DNA from: a bacterium | GTDB lineage: Bacteria > Chloroflexota > Anaerolineae > Caldilineales > Caldilineaceae | DNA: 64,000 nt | Direction: 5' to 3' | Assembly: GCA_016124945.1 (NCBI GenBank) | Contig: WGMT01000015.1 | Location: 1 to 64,000, forward strand | Notes under the pieces: generated by a model | What the model saw: the letters and a program-made list of their open reading frames with translations, nothing else | Told to the model about the DNA's origin: nothing | Database searches by the model: none | Shown here: piece by piece, positions 19,372 through 29,038 of the stretch | Layout of the letters: every line of letters begins with the position of its first letter | How positions within the stretch are numbered: the stretch's first letter is position 1 | Program-made: the position numbers and the translations under genes

Positions 19372-19492
19372 GGGCGTAATTCAAGTTTTGGGGGCGCGCC
19401 ACAGTGCCAGGCACAGGCCACTACACCGCTCGGCAGAGCATGTGCGATTGGCCTGCGCGAGGCACTGTTCGCCACAAAGTTGAATTACGCCC
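19372..19492. repeat. About 120-bp imperfect palindrome after the giant surface-protein gene
   Basis: Outer arms GGGCGTAATTCAA (19372-19384) and its complement ending at 19492 enclose weaker inner arms (CACAGTGCC..CAGGCCA against TGGCCTG..GGCACTG). It starts 15 nt beyond the stop codon of the 2,035-residue protein (minus strand) and lies upstream of the AmaP-like gene. It may separate the two transcripts. Confidence 0.6.
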
Positions 19493-19506
19493 GCGCGACA
19501 AGACGT

Positions 19507-22500
19507 CTAATCGCGGCTGGTCCACGGTAGGTAGATCGAGTGGATCATCGTAGACCCCTCGGCTGTTGCCGGTGTTGCGTCGGCTACCCACCGGCTTGGC
19601 AGGATGATTTTCTCCACACTGGGCAAAAAGATCATAGTAGGGAAGTAGGGATATTCGATCTCACGCGGTGGTAGCGTGGACGAAAGCCGATACTCCACGG
19701 CAGGCATGTCGAAGACGGGAATAAACGGCTCTGTACGCAGTGTCTTATTCGGATCAATGTTGTTTTTAACATTTTCGGCGGATCGATAGTGCTGTGGGCG
19801 TAGTTCGACGGCTGTGCGATAGGACGCACCTGTGTGCCCCAAAATTTCGAGCTGATAAGGGCCGTCCTTGGGTGCCACAAAGCCTACTTCGTCTACACCT
19901 TTGCTGAGATTGGTGATCCAGGGTGAGCGCAGTTCGTAGTCGGGCGGCCAGACGTAGAGATCGGGATCTCCTTCGGTGGGGAAGAGGAAGGCCGACAGCC
20001 GATCCCCTTTCTCCATCGTGTAGCGATAGAGACGTACTTCCCCGCTATCCACCCAATCTTCTGTCACAGGGACATAATTCACCGCGGCCAATGCCGGTTG
20101 GCTCATGGCGTTGCCTCGCTCGTCGGCAGCCCATGCCTGAATGTACTTAATCCCAGGCGACGGCAACAGATGCCAACTGTAGGTTTCCGGCGACTTGGTG
20201 TAGGTGAGCCAGTCGGACCATTGCACGGGCACCCATTGATCTGCGCCGCGGATGTATTCGTATTCCACCAAGTAGATGGCGCGTATGGTGGTGGATGAGT
20301 CGGCCGCATCAACGGTGACGGAGATGGCGGTGGATTGGGTGGTGGCTGTGTCATCGTTGATGACGAGGCGTCTGATGGTCGGCGCTGCCATGTCCACTTT
20401 GGTCGGCAAGACGGTCACCGTGCGCCGAATCATATTGTTGGTTTCGTCGACTTCAGGCACGAGGTTCCGCGGATCAAGGACGGCAAAGATCGTATAGCTA
20501 CCCGCGGCCGGCGGCGTCCAGATCACGTCGCTGCTGTTGTTGTCGTCGGAGGGGAGTAAGAGCGGCACCATTGCCCGCCCGATGTAGGCGTCTTCGTTGT
20601 ACGGTGTGTTGATGTAGAAATCCACCTCTACATCTACCAGCACCGTCGTCCCCACCTGTCGGCGTACGTGTAAACCGAGCTGCACCGATTGCCCTGTGTG
20701 TAGGGTTGCCGGTTGGCTCCACATTTCGTAATCGTAGGCAAAGAGATCGTCGCTATTGAAGGTGTAGGCCGTGTATGCCTCTGCCACGGTGAATTTTTGA
20801 CCATCTTGGTTGATCACCGTGAGCGCATGTCGCCCAGCCGCCAGGGTATCGGGCGGGACAATGGCCTGGAGATGTTTGTTGTTGATAAAACTTGTCTGCA
20901 GGCGCATGTCGTTGATGTAGGCGGTGGCTGTGGTATCAAAATTGAGGCCATAGACATTGATCTGTACGGGCAGATCAATCTGTCCGCGGTTGGGGCGTAC
21001 TGAGATCAGCGCGATCTTGTCGGTTTCCACTGTGAACGCGCTGGTGCGCACCGCCGTGCGACCATCGGGGTTGATCACGATGACGTCGTAGCGTCCTGGC
21101 GGCAGGAAGGCGGGCACCGAGGCCGTCACCTTGGTGTTGAGGAGGTTTCCGCGTACATTTGAGAGTGGATATGGGCCCAGTTGCACCACAGCGCCGGGCT
21201 CCAGGTTGACGCCGCTGATCGTAATGTCCATGGAACGGTCGTTGAGACCTGTGGGCGGATCAACTTCGTAAATTTCGGGCGTGTTGGGGCCTGGCGGCTC
21301 CACAACGTTCACAGTGACAACTGCTGTATCCTTCAAACCGAAGGGATCGCTGATGGTATAGGTGAAGACATCTTGCCCAACGAATTCAGGCGGCATTTTA
21401 AAGAGAATCGTATTGTCGCGGTTGATGCTCACCTCGCCGAAGCGCGCTTCGGAGACGGCAATCACCTTAATCGGATCGCGATCGACGTCGAAATCGTTGG
21501 CGAGGACCCCGAAGCTGGCTTCGGGCATGGTGATGATGGTGTAGACGTCGTCCACTGCAGTTGGCGGGTCGTTGACCGGGAAGACGGTGAGCAAGAATGA
21601 TTTGGCGTCGCTCAATTCCCCGTCGTCTAGTGTGAGGTCAATGCGGGTAACGCCACTGCGATTGCGAGTTGGTGTAATGACAAGCGTCCGTTCCAGCCCT
21701 TTTCCGATTACCTGGATCAACGATGTCGGCACCATCCGCCCATCCGACGATGTAACTTTCAGCGTGAGCAGATCGGGCGGGGTGTCGATGTCATGTAGAC
21801 GCAGCGGCAATACCAGTGTGGTGTCTTCATCGATACTCTGATCTTCGATTGGCTCGATGATCGGCGCATCGTTGACATTGATGACGGTTAGCGTAAAGGT
21901 TGTGCCAGCCGTTAGGCTGCCATCGCTGACCAGCACCGACAGCGAGACGGCGCCGGCCTGATCCGCTTCTGGGGTAATGACAAGTGTACGCGTTTTGCCG
22001 GTGCCGCTAAAGATCATGGCGTGATCGGCCACCAATCCAGGGTTGGCGGAGCGGCCGGAAAGGGTTAGTTCATCGATGGGGGAATCGATGTCGTCGATTC
22101 TCAAGGTTAGTGTAATCGTCTGATCTTCAAGGATCTCTTGCGGCCCAATCGCCTCAATCGTCGGTGGATCGTTGACTGGGCGCACCGTCAACGAGAAGAC
22201 GGATGTGGCAAGAAGGTTGCCGTCGCTCACGGTGATGCTGATGGCGACCTGCCCACTCAAATTGGGCAACGGCCTCACTCTGACGCTACGTGTGTTGCCG
22301 CTGCCATCGAAAACAATGTTGGTGTGAGGCACCAGCTTTGTGTCTGACGAACTGCCGTAGACCGTCAGCGACTCCACCGGGTTGTCCACATCGTCGATGG
22401 TAAATGGGATTGGCCCGGCGATGGTGTCTTCATCGATGATCTGATCGCCGATGGTGCTGATCACCGGCGCGTCATTCACCGGCAGAATGGTGACGCGTAC

Positions 22501-25500
22501 CCCACGATCGACGGATATGCGTCCATCGGTCAAGGTGAGGGTAATCACCGTGGTGCCTACCGAATCTTGCCCTGGTGTAATGGTAAGGACGCGCGTTGCG
22601 CCCAGATCCTGAATTTGGACGCCATTGCTGGGGATCAAGATTGTGTCTGACACGGTGGCGCTTACAAGCAAGTCGGCGGCGGGGTTGTCTGGATCGCTGA
22701 CGGTGATGTTGACGACCTTGACCGTATCTTCCACCATGGTAATGTCGCCAATCGCACCAAAGACCGGCGCCCCATTGACTTTGAGTTCGAAGCTGTACTC
22801 GCTGCGATTTGTGCCATCGCTGGCACTCAAAATAATCCGTGTGACGCCGGAACGCCCGGCTACCGGCCGAACGGTTAAGGTACGGTCGGTACTGCTGCCC
22901 GAAATCTGAATATTGCCCACGGGCACGAGCGTGCGATTGCTTGAATCGGGTGTCACCGTAATGCTACTTTGAGGAGAGTCGATGTCGAAAATCTTGAAAA
23001 CAAGTACAAGCTGACCATTTTGATCGATGATCTGATCGCTCAGTCCCTCGATCGTGGGGCCATCATCCACTGGGGTCACCACAAGTTGAAAAGCGGTTGT
23101 GGATTTGTATGTACCATCGTTTATGGTGATGGTAATGATGCCTGTGCCGAACATATCTGGCGCAGGGGTGATACGCAAGGTTCGATCGTTGCCTGTCCCC
23201 TGGAAGATCAGATTGCTGCGTGGCACAAGCGCTGTGTCTGAACTATCGGCGCTTAGTTGTAACCGATCCAATGGGGTGTCTCGGTCGTCAATGGTAAAGG
23301 GAACCGTGATGGATTCGTCCTCGGCGACGGTCTGTTGGGCAATGGGCGAAATCGTGGGCAGTGCATGCACAGTGAGGACAAAGCTATCTATCGTATTCTC
23401 AGAGCCGTCACTCACCGTCATGGTAATTGTGGCTGTGCCGAAGAGATTGGGGCCGGGGGTCAACACGAGTTGGCGCGTGCTTTCCGTCCCATTCATCTTG
23501 ATATTGGCCACAGGCATGAGCAGGGTATTAGACGAGGCAAAGTTAACGCTTAGGTCACTAAGGTCGTTGTCTGGATCGGCCATGTTAAAGGTGAGCGTGG
23601 CCGTCATGTTTTCGGCGGTGCTCACATCGGGCAGTTGCGAAAGAATCGGTGCATCGTTCACCGGGGTCACTGTGAACAAAAAAGAAGTCGCGGCTTGCAT
23701 CTTCCCATCGCTGACAGTGACGGTGATGGTCGACGTGCCGAACATATTGGCCGTCGGTTGCAGGTTGAGCCGTTGACCACTGATGGTGTTGCTAACCTGC
23801 GCATTGCTGGGCGCTAGCAGCGCCGGGTTCGATGACGAGATCTGATAGAGTAGTTGCACGGCGGAGGTCTCAACGTCGCTGGCAACAAAGTCCACCGCGA
23901 TCGGTGTGTCCTCGGGCGTGGTAACGTCGGGGATGTCGGAAATCACAGGCCGGTCGTTCACTGGTTCTACGGTGAGCCTGAACTGGAATGTGCCCACACC
24001 GCCGTGTTCGTCTTCGACGCGTAAGGTGATATTGGTGTTGCCGAAGGCGTTGGGCAACGGCACCGCAGTGATAATCCACTGTGCGGCCACAGATTCACTG
24101 CGAGTGAGTATAATGCTCGCGTTGGGCACAATGTTTTGGTCGGATGAAGAGGCGGTAACTACAAGTGTCTCGATAGGCGAGTCTACGTCTTGCACCACAA
24201 AGCTATAGGGACCAAAGGTTTTGTCTTCGAGCGTACTTTGTGCGCCAAACGAGACGACGCTGGGTAAGTCGTTGGTTGCTCGAACTTCGACAATAAAGGT
24301 GTCGATGGCCTGTAATGTGCCATCGCTAACGGTTACCAGTAGCACCATCGATCCAGATTGGTTGGCTTCTGGTGTAATCGTGATTGTACCGTTACCGCCC
24401 GTGCGTTTAAGCTTCACTTCTGCTTCCACTGTCGAGTTGATCACAGAGACACCTACAGACAATTGATCATTGCTGTTGTCAACATCGCCGAAAGTGAAAG
24501 GCACTTCGAGCACGGTATCTTCATTCATCGACTGGCTGGGAATATCGGAGATCGTCGGCGGATCATTGACGGAAAGCACGGTGAGCCGGAACGTACTGGT
24601 GACGACATATTCGCCATCGTTGATCGAAATACTGATGTCCGTCTGCCCTATACGATCTGTTTTCGGTGTGATCTGCAAGGTGCGGTTGGCGCCGCTGCCA
24701 CCAAGCACCATGTTGGCATTGGGCAACAGTGTCTGATTGCTTGAAAGGGCCAATGGGCTCAAATTCTCTGGGGTTTCTTGATCGGAGACTGTGAAGTCAA
24801 CCGTTATTGTTTCGTCTTCGAAAATTTCTTTGTTTGTAATCGCCGAGATGAAAGGCGGCTGATTGGGCGGGACAACGGTAACGTTAAATGAAACAGAGAC
24901 CGAGCTTGACGCATCGCTCACCGTCAGTGTAACCACGGTTGTCCCCTGTACGTCAGCCGGCGGCCGAATGTCGAGTGTGCGCGAGCCAGCGCTGCCACCC
25001 AAGACAAGACCCGAAGGCGGCAATAGATCGGAATCGCCTGACACAACGGTCAAGGATAGTTGAGACAACGCAGTATCCACATCATTCAGTGTCATCAAGA
25101 TCGGCCCAGACGACTTCCCGGCCTGTACCTCCTGGTTGGCGACTGATGTGATGGTAGGTGGATCGTCGACATTGGTAACCGTCAACATGAAAGACGTCTG
25201 CCCGATTTCACGTCCATCAGTCACCATGACAATGATCATGGCTGTGCCTGAGCGTTCGGGGGCAGGCAAAATTCGGATGGTACGGCTGCTGCCATCGCCG
25301 ATTGATTCTACAAAAATCCGATCCAACGGCACCAGGAGCAGATTGGTCGACGTGTAGGTGACAGACAACTCAGACAACGGCGTGTTGCTGTCTGAAATCG
25401 TGAACTCGATGGGCCCCATGACGCCGTCTTCTTCAATCGTCTGATTCGGGATGCTTGTGATTTGCGGCGCCGTGCTTGAAGCCAGCGCCCCACCGTTGAT

Positions 25501-25614
25501 CAGAACTAGAAAAGCGAACGCGAGTGTAGTGGCGAAAAGTATCGCCATTGCGCCGGCCCGCTGTTGTCGAGACAGCACTTTGCCGATTGAAGTGGATGTT
25601 AGTGGAATGTGCAT
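19507..25614 (-). CDS. Giant exported cadherin/Ig-like repeat protein (2,035 aa)
   Basis: An N-terminal hydrophobic signal (MAILFATTLAFAFLVLING) is followed by 13 tandem beta-sandwich repeats of about 95-105 residues. Each begins like PTISDIPSQSMNEDT and contains a core like TRTLVITPEADQAG..VTVSDG. These are cadherin/Ig-like, VCBS-type adhesion repeats. A 14th, divergent repeat (SFGVLANDFDVDRD) follows, then two IPT/TIG-like domains (NTPEIYEVDPPTG; LISVRPNRGQIDLP), a CARDB-like domain (LVPEVDETNN), a PPC-like segment (EGDPDLYVWPPD), and a C-terminal IHSIYLPWTSRD. Probably a long calcium-dependent adhesin or matrix protein. Start: ATG after TAGGA, 16 nt past the stop of the upstream propeller gene, so the two are co-transcribed. 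Confidence 0.9.
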   Translation of the reverse strand: MHIPLTSTSIGKVLSRQQRAGAMAILFATTLAFAFLVLINGGALASSTAPQITSIPNQTIEEDGVMGPIEFTISDSNTPLSELSVTYTSTNLLLVPLDRIFVESIGDGSSRTIRILPAPERSGTAMIIVMVTDGREIGQTSFMLTVTNVDDPPTITSVANQEVQAGKSSGPILMTLNDVDTALSQLSLTVVSGDSDLLPPSGLVLGGSAGSRTLDIRPPADVQGTTVVTLTVSDASSSVSVSFNVTVVPPNQPPFISAITNKEIFEDETITVDFTVSDQETPENLSPLALSSNQTLLPNANMVLGGSGANRTLQITPKTDRIGQTDISISINDGEYVVTSTFRLTVLSVNDPPTISDIPSQSMNEDTVLEVPFTFGDVDNSNDQLSVGVSVINSTVEAEVKLKRTGGNGTITITPEANQSGSMVLLVTVSDGTLQAIDTFIVEVRATNDLPSVVSFGAQSTLEDKTFGPYSFVVQDVDSPIETLVVTASSSDQNIVPNASIILTRSESVAAQWIITAVPLPNAFGNTNITLRVEDEHGGVGTFQFRLTVEPVNDRPVISDIPDVTTPEDTPIAVDFVASDVETSAVQLLYQISSSNPALLAPSNAQVSNTISGQRLNLQPTANMFGTSTITVTVSDGKMQAATSFLFTVTPVNDAPILSQLPDVSTAENMTATLTFNMADPDNDLSDLSVNFASSNTLLMPVANIKMNGTESTRQLVLTPGPNLFGTATITMTVSDGSENTIDSFVLTVHALPTISPIAQQTVAEDESITVPFTIDDRDTPLDRLQLSADSSDTALVPRSNLIFQGTGNDRTLRITPAPDMFGTGIITITINDGTYKSTTAFQLVVTPVDDGPTIEGLSDQIIDQNGQLVLVFKIFDIDSPQSSITVTPDSSNRTLVPVGNIQISGSSTDRTLTVRPVAGRSGVTRIILSASDGTNRSEYSFELKVNGAPVFGAIGDITMVEDTVKVVNITVSDPDNPAADLLVSATVSDTILIPSNGVQIQDLGATRVLTITPGQDSVGTTVITLTLTDGRISVDRGVRVTILPVNDAPVISTIGDQIIDEDTIAGPIPFTIDDVDNPVESLTVYGSSSDTKLVPHTNIVFDGSGNTRSVRVRPLPNLSGQVAISITVSDGNLLATSVFSLTVRPVNDPPTIEAIGPQEILEDQTITLTLRIDDIDSPIDELTLSGRSANPGLVADHAMIFSGTGKTRTLVITPEADQAGAVSLSVLVSDGSLTAGTTFTLTVINVNDAPIIEPIEDQSIDEDTTLVLPLRLHDIDTPPDLLTLKVTSSDGRMVPTSLIQVIGKGLERTLVITPTRNRSGVTRIDLTLDDGELSDAKSFLLTVFPVNDPPTAVDDVYTIITMPEASFGVLANDFDVDRDPIKVIAVSEARFGEVSINRDNTILFKMPPEFVGQDVFTYTISDPFGLKDTAVVTVNVVEPPGPNTPEIYEVDPPTGLNDRSMDITISGVNLEPGAVVQLGPYPLSNVRGNLLNTKVTASVPAFLPPGRYDVIVINPDGRTAVRTSAFTVETDKIALISVRPNRGQIDLPVQINVYGLNFDTTATAYINDMRLQTSFINNKHLQAIVPPDTLAAGRHALTVINQDGQKFTVAEAYTAYTFNSDDLFAYDYEMWSQPATLHTGQSVQLGLHVRRQVGTTVLVDVEVDFYINTPYNEDAYIGRAMVPLLLPSDDNNSSDVIWTPPAAGSYTIFAVLDPRNLVPEVDETNNMIRRTVTVLPTKVDMAAPTIRRLVINDDTATTQSTAISVTVDAADSSTTIRAIYLVEYEYIRGADQWVPVQWSDWLTYTKSPETYSWHLLPSPGIKYIQAWAADERGNAMSQPALAAVNYVPVTEDWVDSGEVRLYRYTMEKGDRLSAFLFPTEGDPDLYVWPPDYELRSPWITNLSKGVDEVGFVAPKDGPYQLEILGHTGASYRTAVELRPQHYRSAENVKNNIDPNKTLRTEPFIPVFDMPAVEYRLSSTLPPREIEYPYFPTMIFLPSVEKIILPSRWVADATPATAEGSTMIHSIYLPWTSRD

Positions 25615-25630
25615 AGTCGATTCCTATGTC

Positions 25631-28084
25631 TTACTCGGCAATGGCATTGCTCTCTACCAGATTGAGTATGTACCGGTAAGTGCCGCCTGTGTCGGTTTGA
25701 TTTTGGTAGATGCGCCGTACTACATCCTGACGGAGTAGTAGACGAGAGACGCCGCTGTCGTACCAGAGTTCAACATCGCCGGCGTTGACGTACTGTTGCT
25801 CCCCTGTACCATCATTCCAGAAGAGGAAGCGATCACGGTTAACCATGCGCCAGTAGTTCACCGAAGCCCCGAAAGCAGTGGTTCCGGCGAATGGGCCTGT
25901 CACCAAAAACGCCTGTTCATCGATTTTGACGGCGCTGTTGTGGGCAAGCTGTAAGGCGTAGGGCAACATCCACGGGTGACCCCACTGTAGATCGCTGTTC
26001 ACGGGCAAGGTTGAGGAGATAAACGAACCGGCGGTTGCATCGTAGGTGGAGATCCAGTTTTCGTCTGTCCACTGTAGAGGGTTTGGGTTATAGTGCTGTC
26101 CACCGTTACTGCGCACGGCATTGCCGTTGGCGGAAACGAAGTTTTCTTCCCACACAAAGCCCACTTCATGTCGCTCGTTGCTGTCGATCGTACCTGTGCC
26201 TCGCCAGCGCAGATTCAGGCCCACAAAGAGCGGGTAGACGGTGACGTCTCTGATCTCACTCCAACCTGTTTCTTCGTCGCTGTCCACGGTCTTGACGCGG
26301 TAAAAGTATTTGCCGATAAGTTTGTGACGTGCCTGCCAGAACGGCAACGAACCAGTGTAGACCGTGACCGCATCGCTGAAGTCGGCGCGGGTTGCCTCTT
26401 GCAGTACAAAATGTGCATCTTTCCCCAACGGGTTTGATTCCCACTGGACGGCATACTGATTGGCATGTTGACTCTCTATAACAGCCAGCCTCGGCTGTAC
26501 CAACGGGCGGTCGCACAGAATCAGTGGCAACGCCAGCCAGTGCCCGCCAAAAGGCGCCTCGCCCGTGGGGGTTGGCGTGGCGGTGGGTGTCGGCGTTGGC
26601 CCTGGCGTTGTCGTCGCCGTAGACGTGGGGGTCTGCGTCGGGGTGGCAGTGGCTGTGGCCGTGGGCGTCGCTGTGGTGGTTGGGGTTGGGGTGGGTGTGG
26701 GCGGCAGATCTTCTTGATCTTTGAAGTAGACCGATGCGTAGCCGTTCGTGGTAGATTGTGTCAATGGCGCGGCGCTGACAAAGGCGGTGTAGCGACCGTC
26801 GCTCGACATGGCCGGGCGATGGGCATGGTGCGTGGCCTGTGCGCCGCTGTCTGCCACCGAGACACGCACGGTGGTGCGTGAGGTACGATCACGCATGAAG
26901 ACGTCCATCCGGCCATTGGTGTCATTTTCAACAAGGTTTGTGGCATCCGACTGAAAGAGGACATACTTTCCATCGCTTGAGACCGATGCACGTGCCGGCT
27001 CTACTTCGGGGTTGGAAAAGCGCGCATTGCCCTGCGTGCCGTCCGACGACACAGAAATCATCTCTAGCACATGGGTGGCCGTGACATAGAGAAAGAGATC
27101 CCAACTCTGGTTGCGGTCGTTGTCTACCAGATTGTTGGCGAACGAACGAAAGACCACAAAGTCGCCTGTGGCCGAAATCCCCGCGAGTGTGGAAGGTCCG
27201 TTGGCCTCGCCGCCGAAACCCACTGAAATGCGCTGGGTAACATTGGTGGCCAGGTGATGCAGAAAGATATCGGTGACGTTGTTGGTATCTTGTACGACGA
27301 GGTTGGTGGCAAGCGATTCGAAGACAACCCAGCGGCCGTCGGCGCTAATCATGGGCAGATACGAATCGCGGTTGGCCGGGCCGCCGACACTCGTTTTCGA
27401 GATCAGGCGTGTCTCCTTGTTGCGGCGATCATAAAGAAATACATCGCGACTGCTGTTGTTGTCGCCTGCAACCAGATTGGTGGCATCTGATTCGAAGACC
27501 ACCCAGCGGCCGTCGCCCGAAATCGACGGCGCAAAAGAATCGCCGTTTGCCTGTGCCTGTGCCGTACTGACCGAGACGCGTTCTGTACGACCGGAGACAA
27601 GATCGCGAACGAAGATATCGCGGCGGTTGTTGGTGTCCCCCAGAACCAGGTTCGTGGCGTCGGATTCGAAGGCCACGAAGCGGCCGTCTTCCGACAAACT
27701 GGGCTTGTACGATGGCCCGTTGCCTTCGTCTCCCTGGCCTTCTTCGGGCAGTGAGCCGCGGTTGATCTGCTTGAGGGTGCGGTTGTAGATGAAAATATCG
27801 GTGGCGTTGTTGGTATCTTCGGGCAGCAGATCGCTTGCCTCTGAAGCAAAAGCGATGAACTGGCCGTCCCCCGAAAGCGACAGCGCCAGGGTATTTCCAT
27901 TGCCGCTACCAATGTTGATCAACGGGCGGATTTCTTCTGCCTTCACCGCCGCCCATACGTTGTTGGCCCATAAATTGTTGTGGGCAACGATCCAACCGCC
28001 GATACCCAACAAAAACAACAGGACGGCGATGCCGCCGCGCCGATGTTGTCTCGATTTATTTGCTGTCTTGTCCATCCACCACAT
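25631..28084 (-). CDS. Exported TolB/PD40 beta-propeller protein with Thr-Pro linker
   Basis: 817 residues from the ATG at 28084, which has GGAG 6 nt upstream; a GTG at 28096 is less likely. A signal anchor (IAVLLFLLGIGGWIVAHNN) precedes about eight repeats of the type LSEDGRFVAFESDATNLVLGDTNNRRDIFVRD. These are WD40-like PD40/TolB propeller blades. A (Thr-Pro-Thr-Ala) linker of about 45 residues and the segment GHWLALPLILCDRP follow, then a C-terminal beta-rich part resembling fibronectin type III (LQEATRADFSDAVTVYTGS) and a final unassigned domain. Likely surface-exposed and made together with the giant repeat protein. Confidence 0.85.
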   Translation of the reverse strand: MWWMDKTANKSRQHRRGGIAVLLFLLGIGGWIVAHNNLWANNVWAAVKAEEIRPLINIGSGNGNTLALSLSGDGQFIAFASEASDLLPEDTNNATDIFIYNRTLKQINRGSLPEEGQGDEGNGPSYKPSLSEDGRFVAFESDATNLVLGDTNNRRDIFVRDLVSGRTERVSVSTAQAQANGDSFAPSISGDGRWVVFESDATNLVAGDNNSSRDVFLYDRRNKETRLISKTSVGGPANRDSYLPMISADGRWVVFESLATNLVVQDTNNVTDIFLHHLATNVTQRISVGFGGEANGPSTLAGISATGDFVVFRSFANNLVDNDRNQSWDLFLYVTATHVLEMISVSSDGTQGNARFSNPEVEPARASVSSDGKYVLFQSDATNLVENDTNGRMDVFMRDRTSRTTVRVSVADSGAQATHHAHRPAMSSDGRYTAFVSAAPLTQSTTNGYASVYFKDQEDLPPTPTPTPTTTATPTATATATPTQTPTSTATTTPGPTPTPTATPTPTGEAPFGGHWLALPLILCDRPLVQPRLAVIESQHANQYAVQWESNPLGKDAHFVLQEATRADFSDAVTVYTGSLPFWQARHKLIGKYFYRVKTVDSDEETGWSEIRDVTVYPLFVGLNLRWRGTGTIDSNERHEVGFVWEENFVSANGNAVRSNGGQHYNPNPLQWTDENWISTYDATAGSFISSTLPVNSDLQWGHPWMLPYALQLAHNSAVKIDEQAFLVTGPFAGTTAFGASVNYWRMVNRDRFLFWNDGTGEQQYVNAGDVELWYDSGVSRLLLRQDVVRRIYQNQTDTGGTYRYILNLVESNAIAE

Positions 28085-28119
28085 GCGACACTCCACGAGT
28101 GTGTTCAGAATTCGTTCGG

Positions 28120-29031
28120 TTACTCGCAGCTTGTCAAAGACTGGCCGCCGATATTGATTTCGACGTCGTCGAAATAGATGTTGGAGTTGAGCGCAGCCGG
28201 GCTTTCGGCTTGCAATAGAATCAGCACTTCGCCGCTTGGACCGGCCACCACGCTGTTTACCAACTCACCCCACTGGCCGCGTACATAACCGTTGACGTAG
28301 GTTGCTTCGGTGCCGTGGGCGTCTGCTTTTAACCCCATTGATACCCAATCGTTGATAACCTGACTGCCGACACGAATGCCATCATGGTTGAAAATGAGAT
28401 ACTTCGCCCACACCGTCACCACAGAACCCGGCGGTGCCGCAATAACAGGGCTGACCAAGCCGGCGGCGTACGGCTGATGCCCGGCGATCTTAAACGAAAA
28501 CTCTGATCCGGCGCGATCCCCAGGCCCGGTGGCTCGTTCCATATCAAAGCGGACATTTTCAGCTTTGTAGAAACCGCCGTCGTTTACCGAGAAGGTGCCC
28601 CAATTCCCATAGGCGGCGTGTGAGATCCGGCCGTTCCACTTCTCCCTGTCGTCGAAGGTGAGGCAGGCCGTTGGGGATCGGAAGAGCGTCGCCCCGCTAG
28701 AACGAGCATCTGCGTGTGTCAACACACCCGGCCCGTCCACTGCTCGGTTCGCCGCCGAACTGCCACCCAGCATGCGCCCCTGTGGCAGTTGCTGTTGTTC
28801 CGACACCAGTTTGTTGTAGAGTGTGGTGTCCGGCACCAATGCCAATACCGGCGCCGGTGCCGGATCATTGGGCAACGGCACAATCGCATAGCCGCCCGAC
28901 GGTGGCAGTGGACGGCTACTGGCAGCCAATGCCAGCGCCGCCTGGCCCAAAATGCCAACAATCAGCAAGATTTTGGTCACGCGGACAACATTGCGTATGC
29001 GTTTGGTTGTCATCCATTCCAGAATCTGCAT
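28120..29031 (-). CDS. Exported protein of unknown function with lectin-like C-terminal part
   Basis: 303 residues. The ATG at 29031 follows GAGGGT and sits 7 nt after the stop codon of the upstream lipoprotein gene. A signal segment ends near QAALALAASS. A Pro-rich spacer is followed by a beta-rich domain with SEFSFKIAGHQPYAAG, PPGSVVTVWAKYLIF and a closing NSNIYFDDVEINIGG, which resembles concluding strands of carbohydrate-binding jelly-roll modules. That resemblance is by eye only. No catalytic motif is visible. It belongs to the four-gene exported-protein operon. Confidence 0.6.
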   Translation of the reverse strand: MQILEWMTTKRIRNVVRVTKILLIVGILGQAALALAASSRPLPPSGGYAIVPLPNDPAPAPVLALVPDTTLYNKLVSEQQQLPQGRMLGGSSAANRAVDGPGVLTHADARSSGATLFRSPTACLTFDDREKWNGRISHAAYGNWGTFSVNDGGFYKAENVRFDMERATGPGDRAGSEFSFKIAGHQPYAAGLVSPVIAAPPGSVVTVWAKYLIFNHDGIRVGSQVINDWVSMGLKADAHGTEATYVNGYVRGQWGELVNSVVAGPSGEVLILLQAESPAALNSNIYFDDVEINIGGQSLTSCE

Positions 29032-29038
29032 GTACCCT

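Noticed and set aside
19278-19475. N-terminal extension of the AmaP-like protein
   Set aside because: The extra codons run through a palindrome and are Cys/Pro-rich without family match. A GTG with a good ribosome site at 19277 gives the expected two-helix start.
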